64,000 nt of DNA from Trichobilharzia szidati (lineage: Eukaryota; Platyhelminthes; Trematoda; Strigeidida; Schistosomatidae), in assembly GCA_944472155.2 (NCBI GenBank), contig OX235271.1, positions 22,203,710 through 22,267,709 of the forward strand. Direction: 5' to 3'. The notes below the pieces were generated by a model, which saw only the letters and a program-made list of their open reading frames with translations, did no database searches and was not told the origin of the DNA. Within the stretch, counting starts at the first letter, position 1. Each line of letters starts with the position of its first letter. Positions 1-11,200 of this stretch are shown in pieces. Made by a program: the position numbers and the translations under genes.

Positions 1-597
1 GAATGTGTCATCTACATACTTCCAGCATACTTTTCGGGTGCGGCTGAACGTTTCAATCGCTGTCTTTTCCCACCTATACATGAATATATCTGCCGCAATC
101 AGAGATATTGGTGACCCCATGGCAACTCACTCAGTTTGTTTGAATATTTTTCCCTGGAATCTAAATACTGTGGGAGTCAAGTATACCTGCACTCCTAGCA
201 TGATGTCCTCAAGTGGTACTTTCGTTCTTAGTGCGAGTTCTTCGTTTGAAACTAACTCGTTTCTGACATTCTCTATAGCCATATTTATTGGTATACGTGC
301 ATACAAACTGACAATGTCAAAACTGACCATTTTCTCTTCATTATCTAATTCTAAATTATCTAATCTATGTTTTAGTTCATAAGAATTTGTTAGTCTAGAT
401 TTTGAGTGGCTTTTAAGGGCATTTAATATCATGGCTAAATACTTAGATAATTCATAATTGGGCGAATTCCTAAAATCAACCATAGGTTTAATAGGATATC
501 CTGACTTATGAACATTATCAACACCATACATCCTACTGGGGTTATTAGTTTTGGTCATTAAATAAAACCATTTAGACTCACCTAGAAACAGCTTCAT
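1..597 (-). mobile_element. Penelope-like element RT fragment, cut by window edge
   Basis: The minus strand encodes a PLE reverse transcriptase: SFDIVSLYARIP (motif A region), then a TGA at 129-127, then VAMGSPIS and, at the left edge, KYVDDTF (catalytic motif C). The stop sits where the family has the Asp-Gly of DGVAMGSP, so this copy is dead. Confidence 0.85.
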
Positions 598-654
598 TCA
601 ACGTATGAGGTCCGTTGTGGATTTCTCAACCTTATTCTTAACGGTGTTTGGTTA

Positions 655-930
655 TCGAATCAACTGGAAAAACATATAATAGGAATGATTCAATACCTGT
701 CCAGTCGGATATCTGGAAAATTCTACTACCCCAAAGACGACAAATAGGAGAGAACAAAGAGAACTACAAAAGTCAAGTTTCGAAGTTGTGTGTTTATAAT
801 TGATGATATGATTATGAACAATAATAGATTGTGTTCGCAACGTCATCCAGTGAACAATAATAGTGTTTCACTGTGTGATACATCTCATAAACAAGCCAAT
901 ATGGAATTACTTACTATCACAGTGCCCAAG
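655..930 (+). mobile_element. PLE 3' end (GIY-YIG C-terminus and tail)
   Basis: The plus strand matches the C-terminal NRNDS...DIWKILLP end and following tail of the PLE at 6690-7455, so it is the same family. It lies tail-to-tail with the minus-strand RT fragment on its left. The tail after about 850 recurs at 51278-51401. Confidence 0.7.
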
Positions 931-1232
931 TTTTAGACATATATTAACTCTCAAATTTCTCTTGGGTTTCTCAATTTGTTATTTATTCTTCATCGAATTT
1001 ACTTCGGTGTCAATCTACTTTATACAACTAGAAAGTTCGGAGTGATATTGAAGTCATTATGGAGGGTTACGTGTCACTCGGATTGTATATTCATTGATAA
1101 CTGTGATTATATAACCATTTGTTTCCTTAAAAGCCACTATTTAACCTACTCATTTACGCATGGAGTATATTTATAATACAAACCAACCTTATGCATGTTG
1201 CTATTATTATTAATATTATTATTATTGTGTAG

Positions 1233-1584
1233 GCTTTCGGTGCTGTCGAAGCAATGAGTGATCGCATTTGCATTCATTCTCACAATCATATATCAGTGGA
1301 GCTGAGTGCTGTTAATTTACTGAGTTGTTGTACAAGATGTGGCTTAGGTTGTCAAGGTGGCATACCAGGAATGGCATGGGATTACTGGAAAGATGAGGGT
1401 ATTGTAACGGGTGGATCAAATGAGTCAAATTCAGGATGTCAGCCATATCCATTTCCAGAATGTAGTCACCATTCAGCTAGAGGAAGACAACCACCATGTA
1501 GAGGTCAGTTATATGACACACCTGAATGTGAAAATTATTGTCAGAATGGATATGAAAGAGAGTATGAAAACGATAAATTCTACG
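1233..1584 (+). CDS. Gene 1 exon 3
   Basis: The acceptor is ...ttgtgtag before GCTTTCGG and the donor is TACG before gtgagt. It encodes [13 protein letters not shown] through DKFYG, begins in phase 0 right after the expected active-site Trp codon, and ends after the first base of a Gly codon. Confidence 0.9.
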
Positions 1585-3895
1585 GTGAGTAATATGAATA
1601 ATGTATCACACAGTTTGTTTGATCGATACATCATCTGTTGACAAACTATAACTTCTTCTTCTTCATCAGGTTCTACATTTAGTTATATGTCCATTATAAT
1701 GAATGATACAATGATTATTGTTCACAACATTAGTGGGTTTTTTCTTAGAAAGAGTAACACTGAATCATTTAGATCAGAATTTCAAAAGTTATTTGCAGTT
1801 AGATTGCTAACAGATTATATTCCCGATTATATGTATGTGGTAATATGTAAAATGTGCGTCGGTGACACAGCGGTTAGGGCGCTCACCGACGATGCACATG
1901 GTCCGGGTGTTCGAATCCCAGCCGACGCACTCCTTCACCTCGCTGAGCCAGAAATAAAGCTGGTAAAGAGGAAGAATGGTTGTGTATGGGGCTAGCAACC
2001 ACATCCTGCAAAATTAAACACTGCTACGGGAACTTTAAGCTCCTAGCTTGAAGCCCGCTTTGTTCCACTGGGAACCTGAAGGAATAAATAATAATAATAA
2101 TATGTAAAATCGTAGTACTAAATTGAACACCAATATTACAAAGTAAATGTGATAATGAGTAGTAAATTCTCATGAGTCATATTCATATTAAGTTTCCTTC
2201 GTATCGATTATAAACTTCAAATGGATCGAAAATTGCTGTCCAGCCAATTTCACCAGGAAACACATGACTGGGAAAGCTGAAAAAGAACTACTCACTATCC
2301 GTAAACAAAAAGCCTTCACACGTATGACTGTAATTCAAGGGCGATATACCAAGCGAAATAATTACGAAGAAATTAAGAAAATCAGTTCAAAGAACCGTTA
2401 ATGCTGGCGAATTACAAAACTTATTTTCCACACGACCGGTGGTGATTCCTCGACTGAAAGATGAAGTACCTAGACTAGCTAGCCACTTCCAATTGTACCT
2501 ACCAATTCAACTGCTGTTGTGGAGCGAGTTATATCAGCCGTTGCTCTAGGAACTTGAATTTTCGTGCTCGAGAACATCTCCCAGTATGGCTAAGTAAAGG
2601 TGTAGTGAGAACCATTGACAGTTCGATGGTAAACCATCTGGTCCAAACCGGCCACGAAGGCACCATTGAAGAATCCTTCTCTATCATCTACTGGGTACCA
2701 AATAAATTCCCAAAAACATAGATGTACCACATACTGCAAACATCAGAGGCTATCTCGATTCGCCTGAAACAACCAGTGCCTTGTGTGCGAAAGAAACAAG
2801 TCCAGCCCCTACTACTGCCCTGGCCGGCCTTCAGTAGAAACTAGAAATTCATGAATTTGTAATATTATCTTTCTTAATTTTTCTGACATTCAGCTTATTT
2901 TATGTTGATGCTACTGAACTGTAATCTGTTGATATTATTGATTCGACGTTATTTCAACAGCATTCATGTCGTTAATAATCCTAATTGTTTCACTTTTATT
3001 TATATATAAATGTAGAACCTGATGATGTTGTTATCGATAAGAGTATTCTTTGTTCAATAATCAATTTCTAAGATTCTCGAAGGAGTTCAGTGCTCAGTCA
3101 GAGAAGATGTGTAGTGACAGGCTTGTGCCTTCTTCCACAGTCAGTCAGTCAAACACGTTATGTCGTAAATTGGGAGAAGTTGGAATTCATGGGCTGGCCA
3201 TTGGATCAGGTCCGAGCAGATTAACGCTCTACTAGTTATCTATTCTTGTAACCAGTATGTCATGTGTTCGAACCCTGTTGGTGGGTGCATACTGCTGTGG
3301 GAGAGTCCCAAACACTAGGATGAATCAGATGTCAGGTACTCCCTGATGGTTTTCCAGTGGTTCTCTAATCGATATCAGCTCATGATGAAATCTTCCAACC
3401 AATCAAACAAAAATCCATACAAATCAATACTTGATGAATGACTTTTTCTCTAAGTATTAGGCGTAGCTAATGATGTCAGTAAAAGTTATGTGTTCAGATT
3501 ACTCTGCATATTGTGGGAATAACGCCTTCCGTAATCTGTTACATATCTTTTTCATATTTTCAGGTAAGTCATCTTACAACGTGGCCGGTGACGAAATTTC
3601 AATTATGAAGGAAATTTTTTTAAACGGTCCTGTTGAAGGTGCTCTATTTGTCTATGACGATTTTTTCAACTATAAATCTGGTGTCTACAAACATATAACT
3701 GGTTCCTATGTGGGTGGACATGCTATACGTGTACTCGGTTGGGGTGTTTACAAGGACATTCCATACTGGTTATGCGCCAATTCATGGAATGATGATTGGG
3801 GCGATAAAGGTTATTTCAAAATACTGAGAGGTCGAAATGAATGCGGAATTGAATCGAACATAGTGGCAGGATTACCAATGAAACGCAGAGAGTAA
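1233..3895 (+). CDS. Cathepsin B1-like cysteine peptidase, gene 1 (exons 3-4 only, 5' part off the window)
   Basis: This is the 3' part of a papain-family (C1A) cathepsin B gene, the type of enzyme that digests host blood protein in the schistosome gut. Exon 3 is 1233-1584 and exon 4 is 3564-3895, ending in TAA. The joined reading keeps the cathepsin B features: a disulphide-rich segment ([15 protein letters not shown]), an occluding loop with the His-His pair (CSHHSARG), the catalytic His in [11 protein letters not shown], the catalytic Asn in ANSWNDDWG, and the S2-pocket Glu in CGIES. The exon carrying the catalytic Cys lies left of position 1, so activity cannot be fully judged, but everything visible looks functional. 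Exon 3 is one codon longer than in gene 2. The intron (1585-3563) holds a SINE, a PLE remnant and a hammerhead-type SINE. It lies in tandem with gene 2, about 4.2 kb upstream of it. Confidence 0.9.
1853..2100 (+). mobile_element. SINE, tRNA-like head with RTE-like tail (family B)
   Basis: The head has an A-box-like GACACAGCGGTTAGG and a B-box-like GTTCGAATCCC. The body contains CTCGCTGAGCCAGAAATAAAG and GGGGCTAGCAACC. The tail reads GAAGCCCG..TTCCACTGGGAACC..AAGGAATAAATAATAATAA. Other copies lie at 12107, 43494(-), 53155(-), 56587(-) and 59090. Confidence 0.8.
2380..3070 (+). mobile_element. Decayed PLE GIY-YIG domain and 3' tail
   Basis: Frameshifted remnants read [19 protein letters not shown], then [46 protein letters not shown] and LLLPWPAF, the standard order of this PLE domain. 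The tail includes GAACCTGATGATG...GAGTATTCTTTGTTC, shared with 47135-47665. It is inside gene 1 intron 3. Confidence 0.75.
3155..3440 (+). mobile_element. Sm-alpha-like SINE (family A), degenerate
   Basis: It shares with the copy at 58175-58500 the head (GAATTCATGGGC..GCCATTGGATC), a B-box-like GTTCGAACCC, a mutated hammerhead core (GAGTCCCAAAC..AGGATGAA) and the end CAGCTCATGATGAAATC..CC. It is inside gene 1 intron 3. Confidence 0.7.
3564..3895 (+). CDS. Gene 1 exon 4 (terminal)
   Basis: The acceptor is ...atattttcag before GTAAGTCA. It completes the split Gly codon and runs from KSSYNV to the TAA at 3893-3895. It contains catalytic His (GGHAIRV) and Asn (ANSWNDD). Confidence 0.92.
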
Positions 3896-3899
3896 ACTC

Positions 3900-5650
3900 T
3901 ATGCACTTACCTATTCTGTAGCTCATATTTACACTAAGAGTGGTATCGTCAGTTATTGATTGACTCTTTTTTTCTCATTTTAGCAAGCATATTCTTGATA
4001 TAAAGTTTTGTTGTTATCTGTCAATGGGATTTAATAAATGACTTTATCATTTACAAAGGATATCTGGATTCCTATGCTTGTTTTAATATGCATTTCTGAG
4101 ATGATTAGAAGCCGGCGCTTAGACTGTTCAAGTTACAGTATAAACCGTTATCGGGTGTTTTTAGACAGGTTTTCGCATAAGTCAAACAAAACAATAAAGT
4201 TCATAGTAGACAGGAATTCCGGAATGCAAATAATTCTTCGATAACTATGACACTATCTCCCACCTATCACGAAAAATAGGTAACAACACTGATGTAACAC
4301 TCTTTAAAATACACACTGCCTAATGGTGGTTACTAGAACTATCAAGAGATGAACAGAACTGGAAACACACTTAAGAATACACCAGGAGTGAATGATACAG
4401 GAGTTTGTGCTGATGATGAGGTATTTGAGACATTCTAACAGTCGAAAGTCACAATTTCACATGATAATGAGCATAGAACTCACTGAAATCACTACGACAG
4501 CATTCATAGAGACTTAGAAATCCAACAACCAAATTTAATCCTTTATTGAAACGCTGCAGTTAGAAATCTCACATGCTCGTTTAGTCCTTGAAAAGTAAGA
4601 ATTCTATTATTTAGGGCGAATTATTAGAATTACGAAAGACACTTTAGTTCAGGGAAGTCAGGGAACAAAACTCATTAACACGTTAGGTATGATATAGGTG
4701 ATAAATTTTGGCCTTGATGCAACTAAACAATTCTCTCTGCTCCCACTTTTAACCATTAACTAATCTCATTGCACATTGCACTATTTCGAACTAATCCAGG
4801 CTAATTTCAATCCGGATAACTAGATCAGTTTAAGTACTTTAGAAAAATAACCCATTTGGGTTTCTGCATGAAGTATATACGTTATGCTACTATGCCTAAT
4901 AAAAGGCCACCTTTTCTTCTGTAATGATTAGCGTGAAAAAGATTAGGCATTATCAGATTACAATATGGACATAATCATCAATTACTTGTATCAAATCGAT
5001 GCGTAATATAACAGATGTATTGATTCAGTCAGTCTATCCAATACTTGTATTCCTTATTATTGCATAACTCGTTGTCTACATTCCACGAACGCTAGACACA
5101 GAATTTTGTTAAATAATTTAATAATTCCCATTGTAGCATTAAGAACACAATATTCAGCAAAGAGACTCTTTTCAACAGAATTTATTATCAAGCTGTACAA
5201 TCGTATATATATGGTTTTCTTTAAGAAATGATATCCAGTGAGGGAATTAGGTCAAAGGTGTGAATACATGAAATAATAATAGTGGTATGAAATGCCATTA
5301 AAATATTTGTGATTATAATCATAGTTTGATGTCAATTGGCAAAGTAATTAATGTCATATATAGAATAATACATAAGGTGTGTAGGTTTTGGAAAGGGGTA
5401 CATAATTATAAGATTAGTAGACGAATATAAAATGTTACATAACATGGTGTGAAATTAGATGAGATAGAATTCAATATTGTAAAAATAAAAATATAAAAAT
5501 TAATAATTTTGGGTTTAAAATGTCAAGTGGGTCAAGTGGAAAAGATTCAGAGTGAGAATATTAATAATAATAATAATAGCATTAATAATAATCGCAGTAA
5601 TAAGGGAAGAGTAAACAGAATAATTAAATAAACAAAATAAATTAATGTCT
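3900..5650. other. Intergenic, no gene seen
   Basis: AT-rich sequence between gene 1 and the PLE cluster. No ORF with recognisable content and no repeat that I could match elsewhere in the window, apart from short AAT runs near 5560-5600. Confidence 0.5.
4033..4038 (+). promoter_or_regulatory. Polyadenylation signal AATAAA for gene 1
   Basis: The first AATAAA after the gene 1 stop, about 140 nt downstream. Confidence 0.5.
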
Positions 5651-5656
5651 ATCCCT

Positions 5657-6681
5657 CTACTGCCATGGCAGGAGTAAGGATTGTACATACTTCTTTTGTA
5701 CACAAAGGTCTGGCTTAAAGTCATGAATTGCCAAGGCCTCAACTGTCTTTAGAAGTTTGTAACGAAGAAAACGCGGGAAGTTAGCATGGATTCTATATAT
5801 GATCTTAAAATCATGGTCAGGGTTGACAGAGTGACAGAAGTCGATAAGGTGTTCCAAAATAGAGCTTCGCACACACTTCCTTTCTCCCTTGTAAAACCAT
5901 GCTACTGGAATATGTCCTTGTATCCGTGTGGAAAGCGTTCTCTGACTACGGCCAATGTACCTTGCTCCACAAGAGCAGGTGAACTGATAGATGCACATGG
6001 AGGCGGCCAGACGGGGAGCTTATCTTTTACAGAGGTAGAGAACAACTTGCGGCTAGTGAACGTCATATGTAATTTTGCTGCATAGAATGTCATACTGACT
6101 GATTTAGAGAGACGATTTTTGAGCATATCTGAAGCTTGATCACCTTTGATTTCCAACTTCATGAATAAGGTTTTCTTTGGAACTGTGTCGGTGACCAGTT
6201 TAGACTGCTTGTCTTTCATGTTGCTGTCAATAAATCGGTTAGAGTAACCGTTTTCTGAGAGCGTGGCTTTTAAGAAGTCAAGTTCCGAGTCAACGGAATC
6301 AGAACTACAAATTTTCCTTATCCTAGAGCAGGTTGAATGAATTAAGTTCATTTTCCTGGACATAGGCACCCAACTGTAAAAATTAGTTAGTTGTCCGTTC
6401 CATGTACGTTTCCTGTGGATAGATTTTTTGAGATATCCGTCATTACGTCTACTAAGGCACACATCAAGAAAGGGAATACTTAGTTCGGATTCCTTTTCTA
6501 CGGTGAATTGTAAAGAAGGATGGTAGTTGTTGAAAGTAAACAAGACATCATCAAGAATTACATTTTTATCGCAGATAACGAAAGTGTCGTCTACGCATCT
6601 TTTATGAATGTGAAAATGCCCAATGGTTTGACTAAGTTGAGAATTTTCATTCCATATTAGTTTGTTTATTATGTATATCAC
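5657..6681 (-). mobile_element. 5'-truncated PLE: RT C-terminus plus GIY-YIG
   Basis: From right to left on the minus strand: RCVDDTFVICD (RT motif C), FLDVCLSRRNDGYLKKSIHRK, the linker, FYAAKLHMTFTSRKLFS, then after a frameshift near 5998 CIYQFTCSCGARYIGRSQR (the GIY-YIG start) to YVQSLLLPWQ. It is truncated before RT motif B. Confidence 0.88.
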
Positions 6682-6689
6682 ACAGTGAA

Positions 6690-7455
6690 ACAGTATTATT
6701 GTTTACTGGATGACGTTTCGAACAAAATTTATTGTTCATAATCATATCGCCAATTATAATCACACGACTTTGACACTTGGGTTTTATAGCTTTCTTTGTT
6801 TTCTCCTATTTGTCGTAGGGGGAGTAGAATTTTCCAGATATCGGGGACAGGTGATGAATCATTCCTATTACATGTATTTGCAGTTGATTCAATAAACAAA
6901 GCTTCTGTTAACAATCTCTCCCTATACCCTGTGATATTAGATTTTAAAACTGTCATCCTATCCCATCCTATTGTATGGTTGTGTGTGACTTCATGTAGTG
7001 CTATAGCTGAACTATTCTCTAGATTTCTTATTTTATTCGGGTCAACCAATCTAGATTTTGCTAAGTTTATATGTTCAGCTAGTCTGACTGCCCCTGTTCT
7101 ACTAGTTTGACCTATGTATCTAACCTGACAATCATTGCAGGCGGGGTATTAGATAAACTAAATTGTTTTGTTTCAAAGGCTCCACAGGATCCTTTAATCG
7201 ACAAAGCTTGTTTCTAATTGAGTTTGTGGGTTTGAATGCCGCTTTTATTCCTGCCTTTTTTAGAATTCTGTTATAGACCATCTCAATGTCTGTTTGTTGA
7301 GTTGTGACTGCATTCTCCTCAGGGAGTGTTGGAATCCATCACAATAGGAAATAATTACAGGTTTCAAAACTTCTTGTATGAGGTCAGGTTGTGACAGTCC
7401 GTCACCTACCTGTGGAGTGAATGTCTCCAACTCAACTTTAATCACTCTTATTGTT
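6690..7455 (-). mobile_element. PLE of a second family: linker, GIY-YIG and 3' tail
   Basis: Minus-strand reading gives VYNRILKKAGIKAAFKPTNS, RLKDPVEPL, a shift, CNDCQVRYIGQTSRTGAVRL, and the Penelope-type end ITGYRERLLTEALFIESTAN..NRNDSSPVPDIWKILL. It lies directly upstream of the 5657-6681 element in the same orientation. Confidence 0.82.
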
Positions 7456-7700
7456 CTACATGATGTAGAGCATCACAATATATTCAGAGAAGCAATCATG
7501 ATTCCCGAAATAATACAGATGTGCAACAAACACCTAACTGAATCGGTTGAGTATTTACATAGGGATACATTTTTCAAAGATCCTGACAAACAAATCAGTA
7601 GGAACCTCAAAATTTGTACTCTCAAATCAGTCCACACACACATCTATTTCCATTCAATTTTGTTCTTTTATCTAACAGTTATGATATCGTTCTTCTGAGT
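7446..7700 (+). other. Open stretch of unknown origin
   Basis: An open frame reads HDVEHHNIFREAIMIPEII, QMCNKHLTESVEYLHRD and FFKDPDKQISRNLKICTLKS. I do not recognise it. It sits at the 5' edge of a PLE fragment and could be PLE N-terminal sequence on the opposite strand, a captured exon, or chance. Confidence 0.25.
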
Positions 7701-8020
7701 GAATAATTAATTCAACAAACCATTATACAAAAAAAAAAAACAATATTGCTATTTGAATGTTCAAAGTACCTCATTTCAACTTGAATTTACTTCAGTGTGA
7801 ATAAAACTCTTCGACTCGAACTTCGCCTACACAGATAAAATAGTTTTGATGTTTACTGAGAAGACTATATTTTGTGTACTTTGAACAAAACAATATATAC
7901 AGAATCAAACAGAATTATCTCACTCAAGTGTTTCGATAACAGGAGTGATAAGATGAAGTAAAAAATAAACACACAAAATCACCATATTACGATTCAAAGG
8001 TCATCATCAGTTAGGTTTTT

Positions 8021-8028
8021 TATAAAAG
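8021..8028 (+). promoter_or_regulatory. TATA box of gene 2
   Basis: TATAAAAG lies 57 nt before the ATG. With usual spacing, transcription would start near 8050, leaving a 5' UTR of about 35 nt. Inferred from consensus and position only. Confidence 0.6.
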
Positions 8029-8084
8029 AATTAGATATGAAGACGTTTGTATAGTTTGACCATCACCTCATCACCCAGTGAAGA

Positions 8085-8207
8085 ATGCTGAATACAGTGT
8101 TGTGTATCGTCTCCTTGATGAGCATCCTCACTGCTCATATACTCACCAACAAGGAGGTACAATTCGAGCCCCTATCAGATGAAATGATTGCGTATATCAA
8201 TCAGCAT
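8085..8207 (+). CDS. Gene 2 exon 1 (signal peptide and start of propeptide)
   Basis: The ATG at 8085 opens a 41-codon exon: a hydrophobic leader ([15 protein letters not shown]), then [15 protein letters not shown], followed by donor gtgagt. The start is supported by the leader, by the TATA box 57-64 nt upstream, and by joining in frame to exon 2. Confidence 0.92.
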
Positions 8208-11200
8208 GTGAGTTACACTTTCAATAAAATATTTCCTGTCTGCCATACTGCTTACCATACTACTTATGTGATACACACTCATTCATTCTCGCTATCGAAT
8301 ATCTACGAATGTGATGAAATGATGGAATGTGTTCGATGCAGCAATGTCTAGTGACAAGCAGCGAAACACACCTCACCAATCAATCAATACTGTTCCCTCA
8401 GGTGAAGAATAAATTCTGTTAGACGGTTATCTGAAGTCAATTCGTGATTTCATTATTCCATGTAGAACGATAGTCTACTTTACTTGACCACTCGTATATG
8501 TCTCATGCAAGTGTCAATTTTGTCTGCAATGCAGAAACTAATCCATCCTCACTGAAATCGTTCGTGAACAAGAAATTTGTTGAAGTCAGCCTGTATATTT
8601 CGCACCACTACACGTTTAATTCGCCTCAGTCTTCAAGTGCAGTGTTCCAATTTGTTATGGGATTTTGTGTGAAACTTCGGTTGAACACTGGATGGCAAGT
8701 AGCTATTGTCACGTGTCTAGTCCTTTGTTTGGTGACGACTGAATTCTATCAGTAAAGTTTGCAATGTGGCTGACTTCACGCTGCACTCCGAATTGTTGTT
8801 GTTAGATGGTTGGAGGCAGTCAGCAGGAAGCGTTGCAACCAGATTCCTTGAACACTTGACTGAGAGAATTCAGTCGGCACCGAACAAAATACCAGACTCT
8901 TAAAATTATAAAAACTAATATTTGTTGTCGTTAAAATAAAGGCCAGTTTTTATTGAAAAGAATATTCTTCGTTCAAATTGACTTTTAATTCATAATATGG
9001 GAATTTTCCACACTATCAAAATACCAGACGCATGACACTAGCTACTCACCATCTAGTGTCCAATAGAAGTATCTAATACAATCCCGTAGGAAGTCAATCG
9101 TCAGTCCGAACAGCTCAGTGGAAACGTCTCTGACTGCAGCAGTAGTTGACACAGGTTCGAATCTCAGACAGGATGGGAATTGCCTCAAATTTTCAGATAC
9201 GCCTTGAATACGAGTGCCAACAAGCCCGAAAACATTTGTCGAAGGCCACCTGTCGATTGCCTCAAACCATCTAATATTCTGTGTGACACTGTGATTATGA
9301 AGGCTTTTCTATCAGATAGGCGTAAATGCAATTGGATACCTGTTCGACGATGATACGACTCAGAATCTAAAATCATCCCAACCGATAGAACAGTGAAAGA
9401 GTGAGAGGTGATTTACTTCACTGTTTCGCATCATTTAGTTACAATGTTAATTTGTTTCAGTTATTTTGAGCACTGACTTCCCCTCCCTCTCCTTCATTTG
9501 TCAGCCTGATGCTGGTTGGACAGCTAGTCGAAGTGATCGATTCAAATCGGTAGAAGACGCACGAATTCTACTCGGTGCCATGAGTGAGGATGAAGAGTTA
9601 AGAAAGAAGAGACGACCAACAGTTGACCATCAGAATGTGAGCTTGGAAATACCATCGAGCTTTGACTCACGAAAGAAGTGGCCTCAGTGTAAAAGTATAT
9701 CGAATATTCGTGACCAATCCCGATGTGGTTCGTGCTGGGTAGGTTTGAGCAGTCTTGTAGCATATTTAACCTGAATGTTATCTAGAAATATGCTTGTGGC
9801 CCTAACAATTATTTCATATGTTGTACACATATGCTAAGCTTTCCTTTGTTACAAATCAAAATACCTGTTTCCTTCCTTGTCTTGACACAACTGATGTTCT
9901 TAAAGGGTATCGGTCTTTAAATTGTTCACATAGCTTGTGTCTAGATGACATGTTGAATGATAATCTCAGAAAATATGGGGATATCACTGTTGTCCTGTTA
10001 CTGGTGTTTTCGGTGTATCATTTCCTAAAGCCTTCACCCCCTGTCCTTTGGTAGGCCATTAAGATTGTGCCATTAGTTAAATCATTCACTCAGTGATATG
10101 CTTAGCTTAACCACACTGCTACTACCTCATACTTTTTGGAAAACGTGGGAAAATTGCTCTCACGTAATAGTAAACCTTCATTAAAGACTCTGAATGATCC
10201 AAAACAGTTGACTTACAAATACCGAGGAAGTGATTTGGAAGTTGTATCTGATTTTCATTGTAATTGCATTACCAGGTAGAACAAGAGTGCCATGTGCATC
10301 CACTGTAACTTCATAGACCATAAATCTGCTTTCGACCTCTTTGTCTAAACAAGTTGGTTGTGACTCAGAATGAGAGCTGGATTGTGAGGTGAAAATTGGG
10401 GAATATACGAATGAAAGTCTTTCACCTTATAGGTTACTAAAGCCAATGTCTCTGAAGCTTCTGCTCTTTCTACTTTGCTCTCCTCATTCTTCTTGAGTGA
10501 TTCACCCCTATTCTAACGAAGCTAATTTAGTCAAGAATACCGATGAGCTGACTGTTTCCTTTGCCTTGTTACTCCCCACTGAGATTCTCCTAAAATGAAT
10601 AGCACAAATATGAGAAAGTAGGCAGTAGTCTTTGTCAAGTGGTCACAAGCTGACTCCATCCAAATATCAGGCGAACCATATATCATTGAACCCTGAATGA
10701 TCTGGTTCATCCTCACAACTTCAGTGATATGAAGGCTACGGAAGTAGAAACTGAGTTGAGTGTTAGGGTATCTTGAAATACACTTACTTGTCTTGTGATA
10801 TTTTGCTGGTTGCCTAATGCAGTTGATTTCCGGGGAAATATTTCATCTAACGTTCTGCATACATAGGTTGAGACACATTGATTTTACTTTCACAATTTGT
10901 TGTCTCTTTCACTTTGCTTATTTTTCGTTGGTTACTTTAGGAAGACTTTGTGAAGGACACTAGAAGCTGTTAGTAGGGTGTTTTGTTTGGTGTAATGCAT
11001 TTGAACTCTAGCAAGCAGAGTCATTATTATCATTAATATTCTCATCACACTGATAACTATAACTATTTTCCCGGTACCTGAAGAGCAATGGATGCCCTAC
11101 TGATATATATATGCGGGAAATTCCTTTTATCATTTTTCAGGCATTCGCTGCAGTTGAAGCAATGAGTGACCGTATCTGCATTCAGTCGAAAGGGAAGAAA

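Noticed and set aside
8498..8755. 85-aa plus-strand ORF in gene 2 intron 1
   Set aside because: No family motif; its 3' part overlaps a dispersed repeat also present at 31.3 kb. Treated as chance.
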